DNA of 64,000 bases, from the NCBI RefSeq assembly GCF_003585765.1, contig NZ_CP021235.1:4402001-4466000 (forward strand), written 5' to 3'. Made by a program: the position numbers and the translations under genes. This document shows, one piece after another, positions 35,213-44,552 of the stretch (the first letter of the stretch is position 1; every line of letters begins with the position of its first letter). This stretch comes from Pontibacter actiniarum. GTDB taxonomy: Bacteria > Bacteroidota > Bacteroidia > Cytophagales > Hymenobacteraceae. The notes below the pieces were generated by a model. It did no database searches and was not told the origin of the DNA. It saw only the letters and a program-made list of their open reading frames with translations.

Positions 35213-35584
35213 ATGAAAAGCCTCCTCTACATTGCGTTGCTGTACCTCTGCCTGGCGCTGCTGGCGATGGGGTGCACCAAAAGCGCTCCTGTGCCGGCCT
35301 GCAAAGCGGTAGAGGTGGTAGGGCAGGACTGTGAGCAAGGCTGGTACCTCCTGAAGCTGGAAGACGATACGGATGAGGCGGAGGGGAAATCCGGCACGTA
35401 TGTGGGGCAGCTGCAGGGCGGCTACGTTACCACAGATAACCTGCCGGAGCAGTTCCGGCGGGCCGGCGCAAAAGTAAGCGTGCGCCTGGAGCTAAACGGC
35501 TCCTACGGCCCCACCTGCGTCTCGACAGCCATGCTCTACCCCGCCGTTAGGATAGTGGCTGTTTGTGGGGAAGATGTACGGTAA
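35213..35584 (+). CDS. Hypothetical lipoprotein
   Basis: 123 residues. A lipoprotein signal ends in LLAMGC (Cys21), followed by TKSAPVPAC. The mature part has five more cysteines (CKAVEVVGQDCEQGW, PTCVST, AVCGED), enough for disulfides in the periplasm. The middle is acidic (EDDTDEAEGKS). I do not recognise a family. It is the last gene of the sigma-factor cluster before a weak hairpin. Confidence 0.72.
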   Translation: MKSLLYIALLYLCLALLAMGCTKSAPVPACKAVEVVGQDCEQGWYLLKLEDDTDEAEGKSGTYVGQLQGGYVTTDNLPEQFRRAGAKVSVRLELNGSYGPTCVSTAMLYPAVRIVAVCGEDVR

Positions 35585-35967
35585 GGTACCTTTGTAACAT
35601 AACATGTATTGAGATTAAGTGTGAATGAATAAATAAAAGAGATACAGAGGGCCTGCCAAGCAGGTCTTTTGTATACCCCTGCTGCGTGCCTCCGGCACTG
35701 CACCGGCTGCCCGGCACAACTTTTTTGCCTGCGTATTTTCCCTTGTGCTGCTGTGCAATAATCTGTGTGTATTGCAGTTTACAGATTGCAATATCTTTCA
35801 GTTGAAGAAAATATAGTGTTATATTTGAACCGGAATAAGTTGTGGCTTTTATAGCTATAAGGAAGAAAGGATTTTATACACCATGTTTCTCTTCTATAAC
35901 CAGGCGAGGTAAGAACCGACCAAACCGCCGTGTTTTGTTTGGGGAAACCTGTTTTCACAGTTAATAT
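35585..35967. other. Intergenic region with a weak terminator and AT-rich leader
   Basis: A seven-bp stem with two wobble-free arms flanking CAA (35650-35666; GGCCTGC and GCAGGTC, one G-T pair) is followed by TTTT and probably ends the lipoprotein transcript. The rest, AT-rich after 35750, should hold the promoter of the DUF4270 gene; no convincing consensus was picked. Confidence 0.45.
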
Positions 35968-37365
35968 ATGTTACTTTCCAAGACAAGAACCCTCTTCACG
36001 AATAAGTTTAACTACCTGCTTTGCTGCCTTGGTGCAGCACTGGCTCTTTCTTCTTGCGAGGACCCGAACGAACTGGGCCTGGAGCTGGTAGAGGATAACG
36101 TTTCCGGCAAGTTTACAGACACACTCACAGTAGATGTGTCTACCGTACTGCTGGACTCTGTCTATACCTCCGGAACAGGTGCTTTGTTGGTAGGGCAGTA
36201 TGCCACACCTCAGACAGGCACCCTAAACGCTTCTACCTATTTCCAGCTGGGTATCGGTAGCGCAGCGACCATCGGAACGGAAGCCACTTATGATTCTATC
36301 AAGCTGGTTCTGCCGTTATCGGGCTACTACTACGGCGACACCACCAATGCGGTCACGTATGAGGTGTACGAGCTGAACTCGGACCTGAAGCTTAGAGAAC
36401 TGCCGCCTATTTACCCGAATGAGCGCCCTGTCTCTGATTTCTACCGTCAGTCTGCGCTGTACAACAAGAGCAAGATAGCTGTAAAGGATGAGCCGCTGAC
36501 CAGCTTTACCTTTCAGCCAGGAGTAGCCAAAAAGGATACACTCCAGGTGGACCTGCCGGATGCCCTGGGCCAGGCATGGTTCGATATCCGCAAGGCAGGA
36601 GGAGAGCAACTGAAGCAGACAAGCAACTTTATCACGTATTTCAAAGGCTTGGGCATCAAGGCTTCTCAGAGCACCTCTGTGCTTGGCTTCAATGCGTCCT
36701 CTGGGGTAATGGTGCAGCTGTACTACTCAGAGCCTGCGGCATCGGGTGGCACAAGAGTGGCTAAAACGCTAAACTTCCCGTTGAACAACCCTACCCTGCA
36801 GTTTAACAGGATCACATCTGACTTTACAGGCTCGCCGCTGGAGGGCCTGAAAGACAACAACATCCTTCCCGCCAGTGCTACAAACGGTATGAGCGTGGCG
36901 CAGGCAGGCACAGGGCTGATGATTAAGCTGGAGCTGCCGTACCTGGAGCAGCTGAAGGCCCAGCTGAAGCCGGAGTTTATCAACAAGGCCGTGCTGGTAA
37001 TAGAGCCGCTCAGAAGCGCGACTACTACCTATCCATATCCGGTGCCGACGACTGTCGGCATATACAGAACAAACCAGAATACGGGCGTGACCTACAGCCC
37101 GCTGCCTTACGACTATGATACGAAAGGCTCACCTGTTGTTTCCGGCTTTGTTAAGGATAGCGAAAACGCGACAACGGGGCACTATGAGTTCTCTATCACC
37201 GAGTACCTGATCAGCAGGCTGAAAAACGAGCAGCTCATAAACGAGCCGCTGTACATTGCACCGGCTTCAGGCTTTAATACCGCTGTAAGTCGCCTGGTTG
37301 TGGGGGCGCAGGACAAGAACATCAAGAACATCAAGCTTAAAGTTTACTATACCACAATCCAATAA
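35968..37365 (+). CDS. DUF4270 surface lipoprotein
   Basis: 465-residue lipoprotein. A signal ends in ALALSSC (Cys30), followed by EDPNELGLEL, a stretch typical of DUF4270. Internal all-beta segments such as TLTVDVSTVLLDSVYTSGTG and a C-terminal NIKNIKLKVYYTTIQ also fit that family. Proteins with this domain are widespread in Bacteroidetes and appear to be exported to the outer membrane; the function is not established. It lies nine bases upstream of a kelch lipoprotein gene, so the two form an operon and probably a complex. Confidence 0.86.
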   Translation: MLLSKTRTLFTNKFNYLLCCLGAALALSSCEDPNELGLELVEDNVSGKFTDTLTVDVSTVLLDSVYTSGTGALLVGQYATPQTGTLNASTYFQLGIGSAATIGTEATYDSIKLVLPLSGYYYGDTTNAVTYEVYELNSDLKLRELPPIYPNERPVSDFYRQSALYNKSKIAVKDEPLTSFTFQPGVAKKDTLQVDLPDALGQAWFDIRKAGGEQLKQTSNFITYFKGLGIKASQSTSVLGFNASSGVMVQLYYSEPAASGGTRVAKTLNFPLNNPTLQFNRITSDFTGSPLEGLKDNNILPASATNGMSVAQAGTGLMIKLELPYLEQLKAQLKPEFINKAVLVIEPLRSATTTYPYPVPTTVGIYRTNQNTGVTYSPLPYDYDTKGSPVVSGFVKDSENATTGHYEFSITEYLISRLKNEQLINEPLYIAPASGFNTAVSRLVVGAQDKNIKNIKLKVYYTTIQ

Positions 37366-37374
37366 TCCACAACT

Positions 37375-38400
37375 ATGAAAAATCCTTTTAAAAACATGCG
37401 CTTTTGGGCGGTAGCAGCTTTTGTGCTGTCCCTGTGCGTGTTCTCCTCCTGCGACTCAGACAATGACGATGAAGTACTGCTGGGCGAGTGGCAAAAAAGC
37501 TCTGACTTTGCTGGCGTGGCGCGTAGCAGCGCCGTGTCGTTCGTTATCGATGGCAAGGGCTACGTGGGCACCGGCCACGACGGCTCCAAGCGCCTGAAAG
37601 ATTTCTGGGTGTTTAACCCGGAGAACGGCGACTGGAAAAGGCTGCCAGACCTGCCTGGCCCGGCCCGAAGCGGTGCCGTAGGGTTCTCTGCGAATGGCAA
37701 AGGCTACATCGGCACAGGCTATGACGGCAACGGCTACCTGAAGGACTTCTACGAGTTTGACCCAAATGCAGGAGAAGGCAACGGCGAGTGGGTACAGATT
37801 GAAGATTTCCCGGCCACTGCCCGTTATGGGGCCATTGCCATGTCGCTGGCTAACAAAGGCTACGTTGGTGCCGGGTTCGACGGCAACTACCTTAAAGATT
37901 TTTGGCAGTACGACCCTGCCACCGCCACCTGGACGGAGCAGGTAAGCCTGAAAGGGGCCAAGCGCCTGAACGGCTTTGCCTTTACGGTGAATGGCAAAGG
38001 CTATGTAGGCGGCGGGCAGAACAACAGCGTGTACCAGACCGACCTGCTGGAGTTTGACCCTGCCACCGGCGAGTGGAGCAACAAGAAAGGCCTGGAAGAG
38101 GCGGACCGCGCAGGAGAAGAGTTCCCTGTGTCGCGTATGTATGGCACCGCGTTCACCATCAACAACAACGCCTACCTGGTAGGTGGTACCGCAGGGGGAA
38201 CCTCGGCGCTGGCCGATGTGTGGAAGTATGACCCGCTGAGCGATACCTGGACACAGCTGAACGTTTTTAAAGGCGGTTTAAGAGTAGGGGCCGTTGGCTT
38301 TGGGATCGGGGAGTCTGGCTATGTTGGCCTTGGCAACTCCGGCAGCTTCTATGCTGACGATTTCTGGAAGCTGAACCCGACGCTCATAGTCGAAAAATAA
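37375..38400 (+). CDS. Kelch-repeat beta-propeller lipoprotein
   Basis: 341 residues. A lipoprotein signal ends in CVFSSC (Cys26), followed by DSDNDDE, acidic as in surface-exposed lipoproteins. Six kelch blades follow, each with the pattern GKGYVGTG ... DFWVFNPENGDW (for example NGKGYIGTGYDG, NKGYVGAGFDG, NGKGYVGGGQNN, NAYLVGGTAGG). A six-bladed propeller accounts for the whole mature protein. Such propellers usually bind proteins or glycans. It is co-transcribed with the DUF4270 gene. Confidence 0.9.
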   Translation: MKNPFKNMRFWAVAAFVLSLCVFSSCDSDNDDEVLLGEWQKSSDFAGVARSSAVSFVIDGKGYVGTGHDGSKRLKDFWVFNPENGDWKRLPDLPGPARSGAVGFSANGKGYIGTGYDGNGYLKDFYEFDPNAGEGNGEWVQIEDFPATARYGAIAMSLANKGYVGAGFDGNYLKDFWQYDPATATWTEQVSLKGAKRLNGFAFTVNGKGYVGGGQNNSVYQTDLLEFDPATGEWSNKKGLEEADRAGEEFPVSRMYGTAFTINNNAYLVGGTAGGTSALADVWKYDPLSDTWTQLNVFKGGLRVGAVGFGIGESGYVGLGNSGSFYADDFWKLNPTLIVEK

Positions 38401-38426
38401 GAAGGTTTACAGTTCCTGTACCTGAA

Positions 38427-38450
38427 GCAGCCGGTTTAAACGCCGGCTGC
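38427..38450 (+). terminator. Intrinsic terminator after the kelch gene
   Basis: Arms GCAGCCGG (38427-38434) and CCGGCTGC (38443-38450) pair over eight bases and are followed by TTTTTTTA. It lies 26 bases after the stop. Confidence 0.88.
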
Positions 38451-38558
38451 TTTTTTTATGCCTGCTTGCAACGGCCGCTGCCCCGGGCGGGTCATCAGTA
38501 AGAAGGCAGCAGCAGTTCCTGCATCTGCCCCTAAATTTGATTTTCTGTAATGTAGTTT

Positions 38559-38585
38559 AAAGCCTGTTGTTCTGCAGCAGGCTTT
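38559..38585 (+). terminator. Second terminator-like hairpin before uvrB
   Basis: Arms 38559-38569 and 38575-38585 form 11 pairs including one G-U, with a five-base loop and T-tract TTTTTT (38582-38587). No gene lies between this and the preceding terminator, so it may be a back-up or end an unseen short transcript. Confidence 0.6.
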
Positions 38586-38703
38586 TTTACGTTCTGAGCC
38601 TTTTGCTGCCGCCGCCGTAGAGAGGTGTAACTGTAGCGCTGGCTAAACTTACTGCCGATTTTAAATGTTATAGTTTATCTTTACTAATCCGTAAAACAAG
38701 CGA

Positions 38704-40731
38704 ATGGATTTTAAGTTAACCTCAGAATTTCAACCTACCGGCGATCAGCCGAAAGCCATAGCCCAACTCACCGAGGGCATCAACAAAGGTGAGCCCTCCC
38801 AGGTGTTGCTGGGTGCCACAGGTACGGGTAAAACCTTTACGATGGCGAACGTGATCAAAAACACGGGCAAGCCAACACTGGTGCTGTGCCATAACAAAAC
38901 GCTGGCCGCGCAGCTGTACGGCGAGTTTAAGCAGTTCTTTCCGGACAATGCGGTGGAGTACTTCATCTCCTACTACGACTACTATCAGCCGGAGGCGTAC
39001 ATTGCCTCCAACGATGTGTTCATCGAGAAAGACATGGCCATTAATGAGGAGATCGAAAAGCTGCGCCTGCACACAACTTCGGCGCTGCTTTCGGGCCGGC
39101 GCGATGTTGTGGTGGTGGCGTCGGTGTCCTGCATCTACGGTATCGGTAACCCGGAGGAGTTCGGCAAGAACGTGCTGTACCTGGCGCCGGGGCAGCGCTA
39201 CAGCCGCAATAACCTGCTGTATACGTTTGTGCAGATCCTCTACAGCCGCACCGAGGCGGAGTTCACACGTGGAACATTCCGGGTAAAGGGCGATACAGTG
39301 GATATCTTCCCGGCCTACGCCGACTTTGCCTATCGTTTATACTTCTTTGGGGATGAGCTGGAGGCGATACACCGCATTGACCCCGAGTCTGGCAAGAAGC
39401 TGTCGGATGAGAAGGCGGTGACGCTCTACCCGGCCAACCTTTTCGTGACGGGCAAGGAAACGCTGAACCAGGCCATCCACGAGATTCAGTATGATATGGT
39501 GGCGCAGCACGAGTACTTCCTGAAGGAGGACAGGCCAACAGAGGCCAAGCGCATAAAAGAGCGGACGGAGTTTGACCTGGAGATGATCCGGGAGTTAGGC
39601 TACTGCTCCGGCATAGAGAACTACTCCCGCTATTTCGACCGTCGCGCGCCGGGTTCACGCCCCTTCTGCCTGCTCGACTACTTTCCGGATGACTTCCTGA
39701 TGGTGATAGACGAGAGCCACGTAACGGTGCCGCAGGTGCGGGCTATGTGGGGCGGCGACCGCTCCCGTAAAGTGGCGCTGGTAGAGTATGGCTTCCGGTT
39801 GCCGGCCGCCATGGACAACCGCCCGCTTACCTTTAACGAGTTCGAGAGCCTGATGCACCAGGTCGTGTTTGTGAGCGCTACGCCGGGAGATTATGAGATC
39901 CAGAAGTCGGAAGGTGTGATTGTAGAGCAGATCATCCGCCCGACCGGCCTGCTGGACCCCGAGATTGAGATCAGGCCGAGCACCAACCAGGTAGACGACC
40001 TGCTGGATGAGATTGACGAGCGCGTGAAAGAGGGGGCCCGCGTGCTGGTGACGACGCTTACCAAGCGCATGTCGGAAGAGCTGGCCAAGTACCTGGAGCG
40101 CCTCAACATTAAGGTAAAGTACCTGCACTCGGAGGTGAAAACGCTGGACCGGGTAGAGATTCTGCGGGAGCTGCGCCTGGGGGTGATCGATGTGCTGATC
40201 GGGGTAAACCTGCTGCGCGAGGGCCTGGACCTGCCGGAGGTGAGCCTGGTGGCTATACTGGATGCTGACAAGGAGGGCTTCCTGCGCGACCAGCGCTCCC
40301 TGATCCAGACCATGGGCCGGGCTGCCCGAAACGAGAAAGGCAAGGTGATTATGTATGCCGACCGTATGACCGACTCCATGCAGCGCGCCATAGACGAAAC
40401 CAACCGCCGCCGCGCCACGCAGATGGCTTACAACGAGGAGCACGGTATTGTGCCGCGCACTATCCTGAAGACGAGCGATGAGATCCACGGACAGACCTCT
40501 GTTGCTGACTCTAAGAAGAAGGAGGTGAAGATGTACACCGGGCCAGAGGAGGTGTCTATTGCAGCCGAGCCGATCATCCAGACGATGAAGCGGGATGAGC
40601 TGGAGAAGCTCATCAAGAAAACGGAGAAGCAGATGGAGGCCGCCGCCAAGGATCTAGACTTCCTGCAGGCCGCCAAGTACAGAGACGAACTGGCCGACCT
40701 GCGCAAGCTGCTCAAATCTAAGCGCGACTAA
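38704..40731 (+). CDS. uvrB: Excinuclease ABC subunit B
   Basis: 675-residue DNA-repair helicase-like protein that takes over damaged DNA from UvrA and recruits UvrC. Walker A is LLGATGTGKTFTMANV (residues about 37-52). The beta-hairpin lies in ISYYDYYQPEAYI (about 91-103), and the DEAD-like box in VIDESHVTVPQ (about 337). Helicase motifs V and VI are in GVNLLREGLDLPEVSLV and RAARNEKGKVIMYADR. The C-terminal UVR domain is at 635-670 (EKLIKKTEKQMEAAAKDLDF). Length and all motifs are normal. Monocistronic, with a terminator after it. Confidence 0.98.
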   Translation: MDFKLTSEFQPTGDQPKAIAQLTEGINKGEPSQVLLGATGTGKTFTMANVIKNTGKPTLVLCHNKTLAAQLYGEFKQFFPDNAVEYFISYYDYYQPEAYIASNDVFIEKDMAINEEIEKLRLHTTSALLSGRRDVVVVASVSCIYGIGNPEEFGKNVLYLAPGQRYSRNNLLYTFVQILYSRTEAEFTRGTFRVKGDTVDIFPAYADFAYRLYFFGDELEAIHRIDPESGKKLSDEKAVTLYPANLFVTGKETLNQAIHEIQYDMVAQHEYFLKEDRPTEAKRIKERTEFDLEMIRELGYCSGIENYSRYFDRRAPGSRPFCLLDYFPDDFLMVIDESHVTVPQVRAMWGGDRSRKVALVEYGFRLPAAMDNRPLTFNEFESLMHQVVFVSATPGDYEIQKSEGVIVEQIIRPTGLLDPEIEIRPSTNQVDDLLDEIDERVKEGARVLVTTLTKRMSEELAKYLERLNIKVKYLHSEVKTLDRVEILRELRLGVIDVLIGVNLLREGLDLPEVSLVAILDADKEGFLRDQRSLIQTMGRAARNEKGKVIMYADRMTDSMQRAIDETNRRRATQMAYNEEHGIVPRTILKTSDEIHGQTSVADSKKKEVKMYTGPEEVSIAAEPIIQTMKRDELEKLIKKTEKQMEAAAKDLDFLQAAKYRDELADLRKLLKSKRD

Positions 40732-40762
40732 CCTAAGCCAGACTTAGTACAAGTATAAAAGA

Positions 40763-40796
40763 ACGGGCGCCTGTAGCTATTGCTGCGGGCGCCCGT
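40763..40796 (+). terminator. Intrinsic terminator after uvrB
   Basis: Arms ACGGGCGCC (40763-40771) and GGCGCCCGT (40788-40796) pair over nine bases, followed by CTTTATTT. The 290 bases from here to 41083 show no gene; the last 100 are AT-rich and should hold the next promoter. Confidence 0.8.
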
Positions 40797-41083
40797 CTTT
40801 ATTTGCAGAAAACTGATTGCGGCACTGTTTAGCCTGGCGCTCCCATCCCTGCCTCCTAGTAAAGCAGGAATGGGGCCAGGCCTTCTTCATAGTTTTATTT
40901 GGTAGTAGGTAGTAGTTTGTAAGCTGGCAGCTTTAGTGCCGGCTTACAGTATGAAGATGCCGGAAAGGAGGCTGAGGTTGCATGGGGGTGTAAAAAATTC
41001 TGAAAAAGAACACTTTTATAACTAAGTTTTTAGTTTATCAAACGTAAACTTATTATATTCATGTATACAAAATGTAAAATGCT

Positions 41084-42004
41084 ATGAAGAGAAACTTTTT
41101 AACAGCGCTGTTAGTGGCCAGTATGGCTGTGGCTGCTTCGGCACAGAGTGTAGGCGAGGCAAATGCCAAGTATGATGCGAAGGAATACAAAGCCTCCGGG
41201 CAGTTGTACGACAAAGCTTTGGCGAAAGGCAAGGCCAACCCTGCAGACTACTACAACGCCGCCTGCTCCTGGGCTTTGGCAGGAGACAAGAACAAAGCGT
41301 TTGGCTACCTGGGTAAAGCTGTAAACACAGGCTGGAGCAACCTGGCACACCTAAAGCAGGACGCCGACCTGAACAGCCTGCACCAGGATAAGCGCTGGGC
41401 CGCACTGGTGCAGGGCCTGGAGAAAAAAGTAGCCGCTCTGGAGGCAGGTTACAACAAACCTCTGAAAGCGCAGCTGGAGAGGATTTACGAGACAGACCAG
41501 GCCATCCGGCTAAAGGTGGAGCCAACGCAGAAGGAGTTTGGCAACGACTCGCCCGAAATGAAGGCGCTTTGGGAGGAAATGCGGCAGGTGGATGAGCAAA
41601 ACAAGATCGAGGTGGTGGCCATTTTAGAGAAGCATGGCTGGCCGGGCAAAAGCCTGGTAGGGTTACAGGCCAATGCAGCGGCGTTTCTGGTTATCCAGCA
41701 CTCAGATAAAGAGACAATGGAGAAGTACCTGCCCCTGCTGCGCGAAGCAGCGGAAAAAGGCGAGGCAGCCAAGGGCCAGGTGGCACTGATGGAGGACAGG
41801 GTGCGCATGAACAACGGCCAGCCGCAGCTCTACGGAAGCCAGCTCCGAATGAACAAAGAGACGGGAAAGTATGAGCTCTACCAGATAGAAGACGAGGCCA
41901 ATGTAAACAAGCGCCGGGAGGAAATGGGCATGGAGCCGCTACAGGACTACATGAAACGGTTCGGCCTGGAGTATGAAGTGCCGCAGGCAAGCGCCGAAAA
42001 GTAA
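41084..42004 (+). CDS. TPR-containing exported protein with DUF6624-like C-terminal region
   Basis: 306 residues. A signal peptide ends in VAASAQ (1-21). TPR-like repeats cover about 25-115 (AKYDAKEYKASGQLYDKAL, DYYNAACSWALAGDKNKAFG). The C-terminal part (about 135-295) has WPGKSLVGLQANAAAFLVIQ and QLYGSQLRMNKETGKYELY. This matches the DUF6624 family, whose role is unknown. The gene is alone, convergent with the radical SAM gene and separated from it by a shared terminator. Confidence 0.8.
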   Translation: MKRNFLTALLVASMAVAASAQSVGEANAKYDAKEYKASGQLYDKALAKGKANPADYYNAACSWALAGDKNKAFGYLGKAVNTGWSNLAHLKQDADLNSLHQDKRWAALVQGLEKKVAALEAGYNKPLKAQLERIYETDQAIRLKVEPTQKEFGNDSPEMKALWEEMRQVDEQNKIEVVAILEKHGWPGKSLVGLQANAAAFLVIQHSDKETMEKYLPLLREAAEKGEAAKGQVALMEDRVRMNNGQPQLYGSQLRMNKETGKYELYQIEDEANVNKRREEMGMEPLQDYMKRFGLEYEVPQASAEK

Positions 42005-42021
42005 ACCTCCAAGTATAAGAA

Positions 42022-42062
42022 GTATAAAGGCCGAAGCGGGTGATCAGCTTCGGCCTTTATAC
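42022..42062. terminator. Symmetric terminator between convergent genes
   Basis: Arms GTATAAAGGCCGAAGC (42022-42037) and GCTTCGGCCTTTATAC (42047-42062) pair perfectly over 16 bases with a nine-base loop. It ends the DUF6624 transcript at 42004 and the radical SAM transcript at 42075. Confidence 0.88.
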
Positions 42063-42074
42063 GTTATAGCCACT

Positions 42075-44276
42075 TTACAACAGTAATAGCCCCTTCTCCC
42101 GCAGCTCAAACCAGGTGGGGGAGCTGAGGAACTCCGAAAAGTGCAGGTGCGCTTCCCCCGGAAAGGTCTCCTCCAGCTGCTTCAGGGTTACGGGCTGGTC
42201 CTCTGGCCTTACCTTCTGGAGCGCATCGAACAGCCATTGCCCAATTGTGGCGGTTGTCTTTACCTGGAAGTCCTCGGCCTTCTCAAAGAACGTGAGCAGG
42301 CAGCGCTCCAGTGTTTCCCCCTTTTTGGCGTACATGGTGAACTCTATCTCGGGCATGCCTCCCAGCCAGAGCGCGCGCGCGTTCCGGCGCTCCGCATCCG
42401 GCTTTGGCGGCTGCTGAATGGCATTGTAGATCAGGTCGGGGCGGAGCTTAGGGCGTGGCGTCTTAAAATCGAACCAGAACGACAGCGGCTCCTCCAGGGC
42501 CACCCCGTGCATATAGTTATAGATAGCCTTCGCCAGCCCCTGCCCGAACAGGCTGTGGTCGGTGCCGGTGGGGTCTTCGTGCCAAAGGTCGTTGTTGGCG
42601 AACAGTCCTTCCTCAGGGCCCACTTTCACCACGCCGTACTTCTCCGGGTTTTTCCCGATGGGGCTGTGCGCCGTCATACTGAGGCGGTGCCAGTAGCCGG
42701 ACTGGATGACATTGTTCAGGAACAACTGGCGTACCACCTCCAGTGAGTCAATCGTTTCCTGGGCGGTCTGCGTCGGGAAGCCATACATGAGGTAGGCATG
42801 CACCATAATGCCGGCCTGCGTAAAGCTGTCGGTTACCCGGGCCACCTGCTCTATGCTTACGCCCTTCTCCATCAATGCCAGCAACCTATCTGAGGCCACT
42901 TCCAGGCCACCTGATACGGCAATACAGCCGGAGGCAGCCAGCAGGCGGCACAGGTCCGGGGTAAATGTTTTTTCAAAGCGGATATTGCCCCACCAGCTGA
43001 TTTTCACACCGCGGCGGATGAGCTCAATGGCCATGTCGCGGAGTGGGGCAGGGGGAGCGGCCTCATCAACAAAGTGGAAGCCTGCTTGCCCGGTTTGGGC
43101 TATTATCTGCTCAATGCGGTCTACCAGGAGCGTTGCCGGTGCCACATCGTAGCGGTTTATATAGTCGAGGGTGATGTCGCAGAAGGAGCAGCGTTTCCAG
43201 TAGCAGCCGTGGGCAATGGTCAGCTTGTTCCAGCGGCCATCGCTCCAGAGGCGGTGCATGGGGTTGATCACATCGATCACCGAGAGGTAGTCCTGCAGCT
43301 TCAGGTCGCTGTAGTCCGGGGTGCCCACCTCCGTGTGCGGAATATCGGCGTCCGTGCTTCCGTTAACGTACCGTACTTCGCCATCCTGGAGCAGGAACGT
43401 CCGCTGCAGCTGTTCCACGTGTCGCTGGCCCTGCAGGTGCTCCAGCAGCTTCAGCCATGGTCCTTCGCCATCATCCAGGGTTACAAAATCAATGTACTTA
43501 AAGAGGCGTGGCTCGCGCAGGCTGCGCAGTTCCGTATTTGGATAGCCGCCGCCCATCATCGTTTTCAGCTGCGGGTACTTCTCTTTTATGTACTTGGCCA
43601 TGCGCAGGCCGCCGTAGAGGTTGCCGGGGAAGGGGATGGAAAAGCCAACCACATCCGGCTTTACCTGCTGCAGGCGCTCTTCCAGCAGCTCCAGCAGCAA
43701 GGTATCCACCATATTCGGCGCTGGTTGCAGGGCTTCTTCCAAGGGGTCAAAGCTGGTGGCCGACATCGCCAGGCTCTCCGCATAGCGGCTAAAGGCAAAA
43801 TAGGGGCAGATGGTTTCCTTAATCAGGTCGCCTAGGTCCTCCAGGTATAATGTGGCCAGGTAGCGGGCCCTGTCGGTAATGCCCATGCTTCCGAAAGCCC
43901 AGTCAATGTCCTCCACCTGGTCGAAGCGCGAGGCCTCCGGTAAAAACCGGCTGTAGCTTATCTGCTGCGCCAGTGTGTGGTCTTTGTTCTGCAGAAAGCG
44001 GATAACCGGCTCTATGGTGCTCAGGTACTCCCGCTTTAGGCGCAGCATGCGCAGGCTGTTGTCCGACAGCTCGTAGGCACCTTGCTCAATGGAGGCAAAT
44101 ATCTGCTGCAGTCCGCTGCGCGAGAACATGCGCAGTACCAGCTCAATGCCCATGTCGGCCTGCGTTACGCTGTAGCCCCGCCCGCCCAGAAAACCTTTCA
44201 GGTACGCGGTAGCGGGATACGGCGTGTTGAGCTGTGTGAGCGGGGGCGTGATGAGCAGTATAGTTGGCTTCTCCAA
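42075..44276 (-). CDS. B12-binding-domain radical SAM protein
   Basis: 733 residues from TTG at 44276 (MEKPTILLITPPLTQLN). An upstream in-frame ATG at 44387 would add 37 residues that look non-coding. An N-terminal Rossmann region (about 1-330; VVGFSIPFPGNLYGGLRMAK) corresponds to the cobalamin-binding fold of the class B radical SAM group. The iron-sulfur motif is HGCYWKRCSFCDI near residue 385. Its spacing is Cx4CxxC rather than the usual Cx3CxxC. The SAM-binding barrel follows (GGLEVASDRLLALMEKGV, HAYLMYGFPTQTAQETIDS). The reaction is unknown; relatives modify peptides, lipids or tetrapyrroles. A B12 uptake locus lies 2 kb away. Confidence 0.86.
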   Translation of the reverse strand: MEKPTILLITPPLTQLNTPYPATAYLKGFLGGRGYSVTQADMGIELVLRMFSRSGLQQIFASIEQGAYELSDNSLRMLRLKREYLSTIEPVIRFLQNKDHTLAQQISYSRFLPEASRFDQVEDIDWAFGSMGITDRARYLATLYLEDLGDLIKETICPYFAFSRYAESLAMSATSFDPLEEALQPAPNMVDTLLLELLEERLQQVKPDVVGFSIPFPGNLYGGLRMAKYIKEKYPQLKTMMGGGYPNTELRSLREPRLFKYIDFVTLDDGEGPWLKLLEHLQGQRHVEQLQRTFLLQDGEVRYVNGSTDADIPHTEVGTPDYSDLKLQDYLSVIDVINPMHRLWSDGRWNKLTIAHGCYWKRCSFCDITLDYINRYDVAPATLLVDRIEQIIAQTGQAGFHFVDEAAPPAPLRDMAIELIRRGVKISWWGNIRFEKTFTPDLCRLLAASGCIAVSGGLEVASDRLLALMEKGVSIEQVARVTDSFTQAGIMVHAYLMYGFPTQTAQETIDSLEVVRQLFLNNVIQSGYWHRLSMTAHSPIGKNPEKYGVVKVGPEEGLFANNDLWHEDPTGTDHSLFGQGLAKAIYNYMHGVALEEPLSFWFDFKTPRPKLRPDLIYNAIQQPPKPDAERRNARALWLGGMPEIEFTMYAKKGETLERCLLTFFEKAEDFQVKTTATIGQWLFDALQKVRPEDQPVTLKQLEETFPGEAHLHFSEFLSSPTWFELREKGLLLL

Positions 44277-44322
44277 GGTAAGTATAGCTTTAAAGTATAA
44301 CTGGCGGCGGCAGGGCCGATTA

Positions 44323-44330
44323 CAAAAGTA
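44323..44330 (-). promoter_or_regulatory. Candidate -7 element of the radical SAM gene
   Basis: TACTTTTG on the minus strand fits TAnnTTTG exactly and lies about 47 bases before the TTG start. The -33 element is only weakly matched (TTTA, 21 bases upstream). Consensus match only. Confidence 0.35.
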
Positions 44331-44552
44331 CAGAGTTTCTGACGCATAATCTAAACGCCGCCGCCATTGCAACAGTGCGGGTGGCACAGTGGTTCAGCAG
44401 TGAGGGGGAAGCATGTAACTATATCTACAGATATAAGTATAACTATTATCCAGTATTTTATGTAAATATTTTTATAAGTTTGTTTATTTTACTTATCTTT
44501 GATAAGTGGTAGGATATTGAAGGATAATGACTTACTCTCTGATGCTACAACG

